Positions 43,599-51,807 of a stretch of 64,000 bases of DNA are shown here, piece by piece. Made by a program: the position numbers and the translations under genes. This DNA comes from CP2-2F sp034436355 (GTDB lineage: Bacteria; Chloroflexota; Anaerolineae; Aggregatilineales; UBA2796). The notes beneath the pieces were generated by a model. It did no database searches. It saw nothing but the letters and a program-made list of their open reading frames with translations, and was not told the DNA's origin. The DNA is taken from the NCBI GenBank assembly GCA_034436355.1, contig DAOTVQ010000042.1:62001-126000 (forward strand), read 5' to 3'. Position 1 is the first letter of the stretch, and each line of letters opens with the position of its first letter.

Positions 43599-45209
43599 CT
43601 ACATGCGGAAAACGCCATACAAAGTTGACTCAATTGGTGCATTCAGACAGGCAGAGAGCGCCAAACCGACCACACGGCGCGTCTGCGGCGGATCGATAAT
43701 GCCGTCATCCCACAGGCGCGCTGTGGCATAGTAAGGGCTGCCTTCACGCTCATACTTTTCGAGGATGGGCGCTTTGAAGGCTGCCTGCTGCTCAGCGCTG
43801 AGGGCTGCTTCGCCGCTGCGCGCCATTTGGTCAAGTTTGATGGTCAGCAGCACGTTGGCAGCTTGTTCGCCGCCCATCACGCTGATGCGCGCATTGGGAT
43901 ACATGAACAAGAAGCGCGGCGCGTAGGCACGCCCGCACATGGCGTAGTTGCCCGCGCCGAACGAGCCACCGACCACGACCGTGATCTTTGGCACACGCGC
44001 ATTGGCAACGGCGTTCACCATTTTGGCGCCATCTTTGGCAATGCCGCCCGCTTCATATTCTTGCCCGACCATAAAGCCGGTGATGTTCTGCAAAAAGAGC
44101 AGCGGAATGCCACGTGCCGCGCATAGCTCGATGAAGTGGGTGCCTTTCAATGCCGATTCGCTGAACAGCACGCCGTTATTCGCCACAATGCCAACGGGAT
44201 AGCCCTCAATGCGCGCAAAGCCGCACACCAACGTCTCGCCATAGCGCGCCTTAAACTCACGGAACTGGCTGCCATCCACAATACGGGCGATCAGCTCGCG
44301 CACGTCATACGTTTCGCGGAAGGTGCGCGGCAGAATGCCGTAAATCTCGTTCGGGTCATAGCGCGGTGGCTCAGGCGGCGCAACGTCCAGCGTGATGTGC
44401 TTGCGCGTGTTGAGCGTTGCCACGATGCTGCGGCATTGGATCAGCGCGTCGTCGTCGTCCAGCGCGTAGTGATCAGCAACGCCAGAGTGCCGCGTATGCA
44501 CGTCTGCACCGCCTAACGCTTCCGCCGAAACGTCAACGCCGGTGGCGGCTTTCACTAAGGGCGGACCGCCTAAAAAGATGGTGCCTGTGCCTTTGACGAT
44601 GATCGTCTCGTCGCTCATGGCGGGAATATAGGCGCCGCCAGCCGTGCAGCTGCCCATGACGGCGGCAATCTGCGGAATGCCAAGCGCACTCATGCGCGCC
44701 TGATTATAAAAAATGCGCCCAAAGTGGTTGGCATCGGGGAAAACTTCATCTTGCAGCGGCAGAAAGGCGCCGCCGCTATCCACCAGGTAGAGGCAGGGTA
44801 GATGGTTTTCTTCGGCAATCTGCTGGGCGCGCAAGTGCTTCTTCACCGTCATCGGGTAGTAGGTGCCGCCTTTGACGGTTGCATCATTGGCGATGATCAG
44901 GCATTCGCGCCCTGCCACGCGCCCAATGCCCGTCACAAGGCCGGCGCACGGCGCCTCGTTCTCATACATTTCCCAAGCTGCCAGCGGTGAAAGCTCTAAA
45001 AAAGGGCTGCCTTCATCCAGCAGACGATCAATGCGATCTCGCACGAACAGTTTGCCCTGATCGGCGTGGCGTTTACGGGCGCGTTCGCCGCCACCCTGAC
45101 GGGCAAGGGCGATCCGTGCGCGCAATTCTTGGGCAAGGTCGCGGTTATGGGCAGCGTTGGCGCGGAACGCCTCCGACTGCGTATCAAGGGTTGATTCGAG
45201 AATATCCAC
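43599..45209 (-). CDS. Acyl-CoA carboxylase carboxyltransferase (beta) subunit, methylcrotonyl/geranyl type
   Basis: Transfers CO2 from biotin to an acyl-CoA such as 3-methylcrotonyl-CoA in leucine degradation. 536 residues from GTG at 45209 (AGG 6 bases upstream), equal to the usual MccB length; the longer frame to 45380 is rejected. Motifs: KLFVRDRIDRLLDEGSPFLEL, MGSCTAGGAYIPAMSDE, IFLGGPPLVKAATG, GGSFGAGNYAMCGRAY. A biotin carboxylase or carrier gene is not adjacent in the window, which is unusual for such a pathway; a propionyl-CoA role is also possible. Confidence 0.9.
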   Translation of the reverse strand: MDILESTLDTQSEAFRANAAHNRDLAQELRARIALARQGGGERARKRHADQGKLFVRDRIDRLLDEGSPFLELSPLAAWEMYENEAPCAGLVTGIGRVAGRECLIIANDATVKGGTYYPMTVKKHLRAQQIAEENHLPCLYLVDSGGAFLPLQDEVFPDANHFGRIFYNQARMSALGIPQIAAVMGSCTAGGAYIPAMSDETIIVKGTGTIFLGGPPLVKAATGVDVSAEALGGADVHTRHSGVADHYALDDDDALIQCRSIVATLNTRKHITLDVAPPEPPRYDPNEIYGILPRTFRETYDVRELIARIVDGSQFREFKARYGETLVCGFARIEGYPVGIVANNGVLFSESALKGTHFIELCAARGIPLLFLQNITGFMVGQEYEAGGIAKDGAKMVNAVANARVPKITVVVGGSFGAGNYAMCGRAYAPRFLFMYPNARISVMGGEQAANVLLTIKLDQMARSGEAALSAEQQAAFKAPILEKYEREGSPYYATARLWDDGIIDPPQTRRVVGLALSACLNAPIESTLYGVFRM

Positions 45210-45231
45210 TGTGAGCCTGTTCCCAAATGAA

Positions 45232-45261
45232 CTATAATTTTGGCAAAAGTGTGCCAGCCAA
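45232..45261 (-). promoter_or_regulatory. Promoter of acyl-CoA carboxylase gene with embedded palindrome
   Basis: Minus strand TTGGCT (45256-45261), 18-base spacer, TTATAG (45232-45237). The spacer contains TTTTGCCAAAA (45238-45248), the same palindrome as at the marR start site. Confidence 0.5.
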
Positions 45262-45351
45262 GCGGCACGCTGCAAGTATACCGCTAAAGCGTGTAGGCTG
45301 AGAGGTTTGGGCACCCTTTTGAGGGGATAGGTAGGCGCGGGCGGATGTCTT

Positions 45352-46224
45352 TCAACTGCCGCCCGCAGAAGAATAACCATTCAGCGCCCAACTATAGCTG
45401 GCATAGCTAAATTTAGGCTGTTTGTGCGCCTGCAAATAGGCGTGGCGCGGATCGCTTTCAGGCAGATGCGCCAGCAAGAAGGCACGCACACCCTGCTGAC
45501 CGCCAAAATCACGCGCATACCATTTGAAGATGGCGGAAAGGCGCAGCCCATCATCGCTGAGCGTCGTCTCTTGGTCAACAAAGAAGCGCGCTGCATTGGT
45601 AAGCTGCCGCTCAAGCTGATCGGCATCGTAAGCACCGATGGGCGGGCAAGAACGGCTGGCGCAGTTCAGGGCGAAATGCAGGCGCGGCTCTAACGGGCGC
45701 ACCACCCACGCCAAGCGCCGATCATCCGCCGCAAACTGCGCGCCGATCAAGAACGGATGCCCTGCATTGGCGCGTAAAATGCCGTGTTCAATATCATCGC
45801 AGCACAGGCGCACACCACCAACCCTGTAGGCAGCGCGGCGGAAGAACGCCAAGCCAAAGGCGCGTTCCGCCACGCTCTGGCGCACTGCAAAGGCGATCAC
45901 AGCGTGCAGCACAAGGCAGTTGTAGAGGTTGATCCAGAAGGCGAGTTGTTCAGCGCGCCCAACGAGCTGTGTCGGATCAAAGCGTGGCAGCGCGCCAATC
46001 AAGTCCTGATAATCGGCAAAGGCGGCGCTGTGGCGCAGGGTGGCATAATTTACTTGTGCGCCGCGCTCATCAATGGCGGCTGCCTTCAGCGCTTTGAGCG
46101 CGTTTGCCAAACGGCTTGGTAGATCGGCAGTGGGTAGGTCGCTGGTGAGCTGGTTGTTCAGCATAGGGCTGCCAAAGGCAGCGCGCAGCAGCGCCTCACG
46201 GCTTTTGATCAACAGCGTGTTCAT
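45352..46224 (-). CDS. DUF547 domain protein
   Basis: A 290-residue protein with the DUF547 pattern: 'AEQLAFWINLYNCLVLHAVI', 'YRVGGVRLCCDDIEHGILR', 'LHFALNCASRSCPPIGAYDADQLERQL'. The family, with conserved Asn/His/Cys, is thought to be enzymatic but uncharacterised. ATG at 46224 is chosen because it fits the domain and overlaps the upstream STAS-like gene stop by 29 bases; the longer frame to 46335 is rejected. No signal peptide. Translational coupling with the STAS-like gene suggests they work together. Confidence 0.85.
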   Translation of the reverse strand: MNTLLIKSREALLRAAFGSPMLNNQLTSDLPTADLPSRLANALKALKAAAIDERGAQVNYATLRHSAAFADYQDLIGALPRFDPTQLVGRAEQLAFWINLYNCLVLHAVIAFAVRQSVAERAFGLAFFRRAAYRVGGVRLCCDDIEHGILRANAGHPFLIGAQFAADDRRLAWVVRPLEPRLHFALNCASRSCPPIGAYDADQLERQLTNAARFFVDQETTLSDDGLRLSAIFKWYARDFGGQQGVRAFLLAHLPESDPRHAYLQAHKQPKFSYASYSWALNGYSSAGGS

Positions 46225-46657
46225 GCTGTAACCTAGCCTTCTTATCGGCTTGGATGAGTGAGAGTGCCTGCTCGAAGTTTTGGGCAGAGCGTATCTTGCC
46301 GAGATAGTTGAAGGTGTGGAAGGCGCGCAAGGCAATATCGAGGAAGGTTGCGAGGGCGCTGCTCTGCCTGATCAAGATGATGAGTGCCTCGTTGGGGACT
46401 TCAACCGCAGTCATGCGGCGCAAGGCTTGAATCGCGCCGCGCTCTTGCGGAAAGTGCCGCGTGTGGTAGAGATGCACAATGTAGATCGGCGTGGGCGCTC
46501 GCTCTAAGGCGCAGACGCGCACCTTCCCTAAGATGACTTCCAGAGCCTCTTGCCACGTCCATGCGCCAAGGATTTCCAGCACCAAGATGGTTCGATCCAG
46601 ATCGTACCAGCCCAGCCGATAGTTGTGTGCCTCCGAGACGATTTGCGCCAGGTTCAT
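46196..46657 (-). CDS. SpoIIAA/STAS-like small protein, paralog A
   Basis: A 153-residue protein with the pattern GWYDLDRTILVLEILGAWTWQEALE followed by alternating strands and helices, ending in a charged tail. This resembles STAS/anti-sigma-antagonist-like single-domain proteins frequent in Chloroflexota; function is not known. It is clearly paralogous to 46744-47205 (same GWYD-TILVLE-WTW core, same length). Coupled downstream to DUF547. Confidence 0.7.
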   Translation of the reverse strand: MNLAQIVSEAHNYRLGWYDLDRTILVLEILGAWTWQEALEVILGKVRVCALERAPTPIYIVHLYHTRHFPQERGAIQALRRMTAVEVPNEALIILIRQSSALATFLDIALRAFHTFNYLGKIRSAQNFEQALSLIQADKKARLQHEHAVDQKP

Positions 46658-46743
46658 CGCATCGCCCTCCCTCTGTGTCGGTTGTTCCTCTAAACAGTAT
46701 AGAGGAAAATTGCCACATGTGCGCCACAGAGGGCGGCGCGTTT

Positions 46744-47205
46744 TTATGAATTGGCGATCTTTGACTGCTGCATGGCGTTTTTGTGGGCTGCCACCAGTGC
46801 CAGCGCTTCCTCAAAGCTGTTGGTGAAGCGGTGTTTCGGCTCTTTGTTGGCAAGCCGATAAATGCGGATGGCAACATCCACAAAGCTGCGGATCACATCG
46901 GTTTGGCGGACGAAGATCGCCAACACCTCGTTCGGCGGATCCGTTTGCAGGATTTGGCGCATTGCCTGCAAGGCATTGCCGCCTTTGGGCGCAAATTTTG
47001 CCAAGCGGTCATGCACAAAGATCGAGTAGACGGGCTGTGGTGCTTTCCGCACGATGGCAGGGTTCATCACATGGACAATGCTCTGCACAGCATCGCCCCA
47101 CGTCCAGCGGTCTAGCACTTCTAGCACGAGGATTGTTTGTTCAGGGTCATACCATCCAACGCGCATGTTGGAGCTTTCCCAGATGGATTCAGCTAATAGC
47201 AGCAT
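46744..47205 (-). CDS. SpoIIAA/STAS-like small protein, paralog B
   Basis: A 153-residue paralog of 46196-46657. Core GWYDPEQTILVLEVLDRWTWGDAV, then 'PQPVYSIFVHDRLAKFAPKG' and a C-terminal FEEALALVAAHK. The two copies are separated by 86 bases, so the pair probably arose by tandem duplication. A related third protein lies at 56505-56888. Confidence 0.7.
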   Translation of the reverse strand: MLLLAESIWESSNMRVGWYDPEQTILVLEVLDRWTWGDAVQSIVHVMNPAIVRKAPQPVYSIFVHDRLAKFAPKGGNALQAMRQILQTDPPNEVLAIFVRQTDVIRSFVDVAIRIYRLANKEPKHRFTNSFEEALALVAAHKNAMQQSKIANS

Positions 47206-47351
47206 AGCACAGCACGCCTTTGGGCAACCACAATGTACAGCTAAAGTATAGGATTACACAGGCATTCCGACAATCATGATTGGCGTGCAAAGTGGCTAGT
47301 TTTTTACCTAGCCAGCAGGCTGAGCAGCGTTGCCCAACGCATGGGTGAGTT

Positions 47352-47379
47352 TTGGCATTTGCCGCCGCCACGCTATACT
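47352..47379 (+). promoter_or_regulatory. Promoter of trpB
   Basis: TTGGCA (47352-47357), 16-base spacer, TATACT (47374-47379). A perfect palindrome GCGTTGCCCAACGC lies just upstream at about 47327-47340. Confidence 0.6.
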
Positions 47380-47422
47380 TGTTTGCACCTTCCCAACAAG
47401 CGCCTAGCGAGGAATTTGTACT

Positions 47423-48652
47423 GTGACACTTCCAGAGACACACACTGCCCAAAGCCACCCGCACGACCCAACCCCACGCGGCTATTTTGGCAAGTACGGC
47501 GGGCGTTTCGTGCCAGAGACGCTCATCCCCGCCTTAGATGAGCTGACTGCCGCTTACTTCACCCTGCGCGATGACCCCACCTTTCAAGCCGCCTTGGCGC
47601 ATTTGCAGCGCACCTACGTGGGACGCCCAACACCCTTAAGCTATGCCCAACGCCTGAGCGAACATTTAGGCGGCGCGCAAATTTACCTGAAGCGTGAAGA
47701 TTTGGCGCATAGCGGCGCGCACAAGATTAACAATGCGCTGGGGCAGGCACTGCTTGCCAAGCGCATGGGCAAACAGCGCATCATCGCCGAGACGGGCGCC
47801 GGGCAGCACGGCGTTGCCACAGCGACGGTCTGCGCGCTGCTTGGTCTGGAAGGTATTGTTTACATGGGCAGCGTGGATATGGCGCGCCAGCAGCCGAACG
47901 TCTTTCGGATGCGCTTGCTTGGCACTGAGGTGCGCGCTGTAGAGTCGGGCAGCCGCACGCTGACAGACGCTATCAACGAGGCGATCCGCGATTGGGTGAC
48001 CAACGTCCGCGATACCTATTATTTGCTTGGTTCGGCGCTCGGACCGCACCCATACCCGCTGATGGTGCGCGATTTTCAAGCGGTGATCGGCGTGGAGGCG
48101 CGCCAACAAATGCTCGATCAGGTTGGCAAGCTGCCCGATGTCGTTGTGGCGTGCGTGGGCGGTGGCAGCAACGCCATTGGCATTTTCCACGCCTTCCGAG
48201 AGGATGCCGCCGTGCGCCTGATCGGTGTGGAGGCAGGCGGCACGGGTGTTGCCAGCGGCAAGCACGCCGCACGCTTTGCCGATCCGCAGTTGGGCAGGCT
48301 GGGTGTGTTGCAAGGCACGCGCTCGTATGTGCTGCAAAACGCTGACGGGCAAATTGCCGAGACGCACAGCATCAGCGCCGGCTTGGATTATGCCAGCGTC
48401 GGACCTGAACACAGCTACCTACGCGAGATCGGGCGCGCCGAATACACGCTTGCCACGGATGAAGAAGCGCTGCACGGCTTGCAGATGCTCTGCCAATATG
48501 AAGGCATCATCCCTGCCCTCGAATCGGCGCACGCGCTCTATGAGGCAGTGCGCCTTGCGCCAACCTTGCCCAAATCGGCGGCGATCTTGGTCAACGTCAG
48601 TGGGCGTGGCGATAAAGACCTCGATACTGTGATCAAGGCGTTGGGCAAGTGA
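47423..48652 (+). CDS. trpB: Tryptophan synthase beta chain
   Basis: Joins indole with Ser to make Trp. 409 residues, GTG start with GAGGA upstream. Motifs: GRPTPL, PLP Lys 101 in SGAHKINNAL, GAGQHG, the phosphate-binding GGGSNAIG and 'SVGPEHSYLREIGRAEY'. It is the TrpB1 type that pairs with TrpA, but no trpA is next to it; instead a methyltransferase overlaps its 3' end. Confidence 0.96.
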   Translation: MTLPETHTAQSHPHDPTPRGYFGKYGGRFVPETLIPALDELTAAYFTLRDDPTFQAALAHLQRTYVGRPTPLSYAQRLSEHLGGAQIYLKREDLAHSGAHKINNALGQALLAKRMGKQRIIAETGAGQHGVATATVCALLGLEGIVYMGSVDMARQQPNVFRMRLLGTEVRAVESGSRTLTDAINEAIRDWVTNVRDTYYLLGSALGPHPYPLMVRDFQAVIGVEARQQMLDQVGKLPDVVVACVGGGSNAIGIFHAFREDAAVRLIGVEAGGTGVASGKHAARFADPQLGRLGVLQGTRSYVLQNADGQIAETHSISAGLDYASVGPEHSYLREIGRAEYTLATDEEALHGLQMLCQYEGIIPALESAHALYEAVRLAPTLPKSAAILVNVSGRGDKDLDTVIKALGK

Positions 48653-49530
48653 GCGATCAGGGCGATTATCAGGCATTGATCGCGGCGGAAGGCGCGGTGT
48701 GGAGCGCGGCTGCCCGCGATCTTGCCACCAAGTGGCGTCCCGATTGGCGCGACATGCGCCGCACACGCCACTACGCCGTTGTGGATAGGCGTCACATCGA
48801 ACGGCTTTTAGCGCTGGTGCAACCAAACTGGCGCGTGCTGGAGATCGGCTGTTCGTCCGGCTGGCTGGCGTTGGAGATGGCGCGGCGCGGCGCGCACGTG
48901 GAAGGCGTGGATGTCGCGGATGAGGCGATCCGCCTTGCTCAGGCATACGCCGCTGAACATCCGCCGCGTGGCAGCGTCACCTACCGCGTGATGGATATTA
49001 ACTACGCACCGCTGCCCGAAGCGCACTACGATCTGATTGTGGCGAACGGCGTGTTGCACCACTTGGCAGAGGTGCGCGCCGTGCTGGAGCGAGTCTGCGC
49101 TGCCCTGAAACCAAACGGCTTGCTCTACGTTGGCGATCCATGCGATACACCAACGCCCAACGCACTGATCGCCGGCGCGCTCACCTTCATTTTGCCAACA
49201 CAGGTGCGCTGCCGCGACAAAGTGCGCCACCTGCTGCGCCTGCGCGGGCAAGCCGTCGAACGTATGAAGGCGAGCATCGAGGCACGCGGCTTGAGTCCGT
49301 TTGAAGGTTACGGTCGGCACCAAGAGCCGCTAGAGATCATCCGTGAAGTGTTCCAGATCGAGTCCCTGCACACGCACAACGCCTTTGTCGGCTACGTGAT
49401 CGCCAATTTGGCGATGCCTGAATGGCTTGCTGTGCTGATCGGGCGCGCCTTGCTGCCTTTCGATTGGTTGGCGGTGCGCTTGCGCCTGCTGAAAGGGCTG
49501 AGCTACAACCTGATCGCACGCCGTCGGTAG
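48649..49530 (+). CDS. Class I SAM-dependent methyltransferase
   Basis: A 293-residue methyltransferase. SAM motif I VLEIGCSSGWLALEMA, followed by VEGVDVADEAIRLA (motif II acidic residue) and the DLIVANGVLHHLAE motif of small-molecule or lipid-type methyltransferases. C terminus has a hydrophobic segment (EWLAVLIGRALLPFDWLAVRL), possibly membrane-associated. The GTG start overlaps the trpB stop by 4 bases, so the genes are translationally coupled. Substrate unknown; the following GDP-sugar genes suggest a link to glycan decoration (inference). Confidence 0.85.
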   Translation: MSDQGDYQALIAAEGAVWSAAARDLATKWRPDWRDMRRTRHYAVVDRRHIERLLALVQPNWRVLEIGCSSGWLALEMARRGAHVEGVDVADEAIRLAQAYAAEHPPRGSVTYRVMDINYAPLPEAHYDLIVANGVLHHLAEVRAVLERVCAALKPNGLLYVGDPCDTPTPNALIAGALTFILPTQVRCRDKVRHLLRLRGQAVERMKASIEARGLSPFEGYGRHQEPLEIIREVFQIESLHTHNAFVGYVIANLAMPEWLAVLIGRALLPFDWLAVRLRLLKGLSYNLIARRR

Positions 49531-49656
49531 TCTCCCTTGACCTTTGGCAGCTTTTCGTTTAAGGTGATTCGCGCCGCGTGCGGTACACTTATGGGTGCAG
49601 CACGCGCCTACTTATAACCTGTCACGGCACAAGGCGCGGAAGGGATAGACACGGCA

Positions 49657-50619
49657 TTGAAGGCACTCATCAGTGGCGTGGGCGGCTTCGTCGGCGGGCA
49701 TTTGTTGGCATACCTACAGCAGCACACGCCAACCGTTCAGTTGCATGGCACCCTCTTTTCTGAAGCGGAAAATCGCCCTGCGCTGGCAGCACTTGGCTGC
49801 CAACTCTGGACGCTTGATCTGCGTGATGCGGATGCTGTGCGCGATCTGTTGGCACAGGTGCGCCCAACACACATTTATCACTTGGCAGGGCAAGCCTTTG
49901 TGCCGCGTTCCTTTGCCGCACCGTGGGAGACGCTTGAGATCAACGTGCGTGGCACCCTCAACCTCCTGGAGGCGGTGCGCCAACTCAAGCTAGAGACGCG
50001 CATCCTCGTGGTGACTTCTGCCGAGATTTACGGTCCCGCCGATGCCGAGTCCCTGCCGCTGACCGAGCGTGCGCCCTTCATTCCCTCCAGCCCCTATAGC
50101 ATCAGCAAGATTGCCCAAGATATGCTGGCATGGCAGTATGCACGCGCTCACAAACTGCATGTAGTGCGGATGCGCCCGTTTAACCATATTGGCACAGGGC
50201 AAAGCCCAAACTTCGCCGTGCCGGACTGGGCGTCGCAGATTGCGGCGGCAGAGCTTGGTCAGTGTGAGCCGATAGTCTCGGTGGGTAACCTTGCCGCCGC
50301 CCGCGACTTTACTGACGTGCGCGATGTGGTGCGCGCTTACGCCCTTGCCTTAGCGCACGGCGAAGCGGGCGAAGTCTACAACGTCTGTTCGGGCGCGCCG
50401 CAAACCATGCAGCATATCCTTGATACGCTGATCAGCCTCAGCAGCACGCCGATCACCGTGCGCGTTGACCCTGAGCGGGTGCGCCCAATCGAAATCCCTG
50501 TGCTGTATGGGTCTTATGCGCGCTTGCAAGCGCACACCGGCTGGCAGCCGCAGATTAGCTTGGCACAATCGCTCGCCGATGTGCTGAGTGAGTGGCGCAC
50601 GCGCCTACGCAGCGCCTAG
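49657..50619 (+). CDS. NAD(P)-dependent sugar epimerase/reductase, Rmd-like (GDP-6-deoxy-4-keto-mannose reductase)
   Basis: A 320-residue short-chain dehydrogenase/reductase of the extended type. Rossmann motif GVGGFVGGHL, catalytic YxxxK in SPYSISKIAQD, and the MRPFNHIGTGQSPNFAVPDWASQI segment typical of GDP-4-dehydro-6-deoxymannose reductases. Starts with TTG after AAGGGA. With gmd 42 bases downstream it would give GDP-D-rhamnose or a similar deoxyhexose for surface glycans. Confidence 0.8.
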   Translation: MKALISGVGGFVGGHLLAYLQQHTPTVQLHGTLFSEAENRPALAALGCQLWTLDLRDADAVRDLLAQVRPTHIYHLAGQAFVPRSFAAPWETLEINVRGTLNLLEAVRQLKLETRILVVTSAEIYGPADAESLPLTERAPFIPSSPYSISKIAQDMLAWQYARAHKLHVVRMRPFNHIGTGQSPNFAVPDWASQIAAAELGQCEPIVSVGNLAAARDFTDVRDVVRAYALALAHGEAGEVYNVCSGAPQTMQHILDTLISLSSTPITVRVDPERVRPIEIPVLYGSYARLQAHTGWQPQISLAQSLADVLSEWRTRLRSA

Positions 50620-50661
50620 CCACTCTCATTCATTCGATCACTGTAAGGAGTCCAAATTTTC

Positions 50662-51639
50662 ATGGCAAAACGTGCGCTTATCACTGGCATCACCGGGCAA
50701 GATGGCTCATACCTTGCCGAACTGCTGCTCGAAAAAGGCTACGAGGTCTTTGGGTTGGTGCGCCGCACCAGCACGCAGCGCTTTTCCCGCATCAGCCACA
50801 TTCAAGATCACTTGCGGCTGATCTCCGGCGATATGCTTGATCAAACTTCGCTGCAAGAGGCGCTCCGCGAATCGAAGGCGGAAGAAGTCTATAACCTTGC
50901 CGCCCAAAGTTTCGTGCAGACCTCTTGGCGGCAGCCCGTCTTCACCGGGGATGTGACCGCGCTGGGCGTCACGCGCCTGCTAGATGCCATTCGGCATGTC
51001 AACCCTGAGATACGCTTCTATCAGGCGTCTTCCTCAGAAATTTTCGGCAAGGTGCAGGAAGTGCCACAGCGCGAGACGACGCCGCTTTACCCGCGCAGCC
51101 CCTACGGCGTGGCAAAGGCATACGGGCATTGGATCACAGTCAACTACCGCGAGAGCTACAATATGTTCGCCGTCAGCGGCATCCTGTTCAACCACGAAAG
51201 TTGCCGCCGTGGCATCGAGTTCGTCACACGCAAAGTCACGTACAACGTGGCGCGCATCAAGCTGGGCATGGCAAAGGAACTGCGGCTTGGCAACCTCGAC
51301 TCACAGCGGGACTGGGGCTTTGCCGGTGACTACGTGCGCGCCATGTGGCTGATGCTTCAGCAACCGACGCCTGATGATTATGTGGTTGCCACTGGCGAGA
51401 CGCACACCGTCCAAAAGCTGGTGGAGACAGCCTTCAGCCATGTGGGGCTAAATTGGCGCGATTATGTGGTGCAAGACCCTGCCTTTATGCGCCCTGCTGA
51501 GGTGGATTTGTTGGTGGGCGATCCGAGCAAGGCGGGCAGGCAGCTTGGCTGGGAGCCAACCGTCAGCTTTACCGAACTGATTCAGGGTATGGTGGAGGCG
51601 GATCTGAAACTGCTGCGGGACGGCGGCACCGAAGACTGA
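50662..51639 (+). CDS. gmd: GDP-mannose 4,6-dehydratase
   Basis: Converts GDP-mannose to GDP-4-keto-6-deoxymannose. 325 residues with GITGQDGSYLAELL (NADP Rossmann loop), 'SSSEIFGKVQEVPQRETTPLYPRSPYGVAKAYGHWI' with YxxxK, and GILFNHESCRRGIEFVTRK, all typical of Gmd. RBS AAGGAG 11 bases before the ATG. Forms an operon with the reductase 49657-50619. Confidence 0.95.
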   Translation: MAKRALITGITGQDGSYLAELLLEKGYEVFGLVRRTSTQRFSRISHIQDHLRLISGDMLDQTSLQEALRESKAEEVYNLAAQSFVQTSWRQPVFTGDVTALGVTRLLDAIRHVNPEIRFYQASSSEIFGKVQEVPQRETTPLYPRSPYGVAKAYGHWITVNYRESYNMFAVSGILFNHESCRRGIEFVTRKVTYNVARIKLGMAKELRLGNLDSQRDWGFAGDYVRAMWLMLQQPTPDDYVVATGETHTVQKLVETAFSHVGLNWRDYVVQDPAFMRPAEVDLLVGDPSKAGRQLGWEPTVSFTELIQGMVEADLKLLRDGGTED

Positions 51640-51738
51640 GACTGAGTTCTGCCCTACGCTTTCCCTACGGGATGGCGCATTTGCCGATCTCTAACGGGCT
51701 TCCAACGCACCACAAGCCGAACTGCGGCACATTTGTGC

Positions 51739-51782
51739 TATGATACAGGTTAGGATTAGGTCAGGATTGTTGGTCAGGGTGG
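51739..51782 (+). promoter_or_regulatory. TATGAT -10 element with three 11-base direct repeats
   Basis: TATGAT (51739-51744) is followed by GGTTAGGATTA (51748-51758), GGTCAGGATTG (51759-51769) and GGTCAGGGTGG (51772-51782). The repeats recur once per helical turn and cover the expected start and early leader of the kinase-like gene at 51808. Confidence 0.45.
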
Positions 51783-51807
51783 TTAGTTCGAGCCGAGGGT
51801 AAACATC

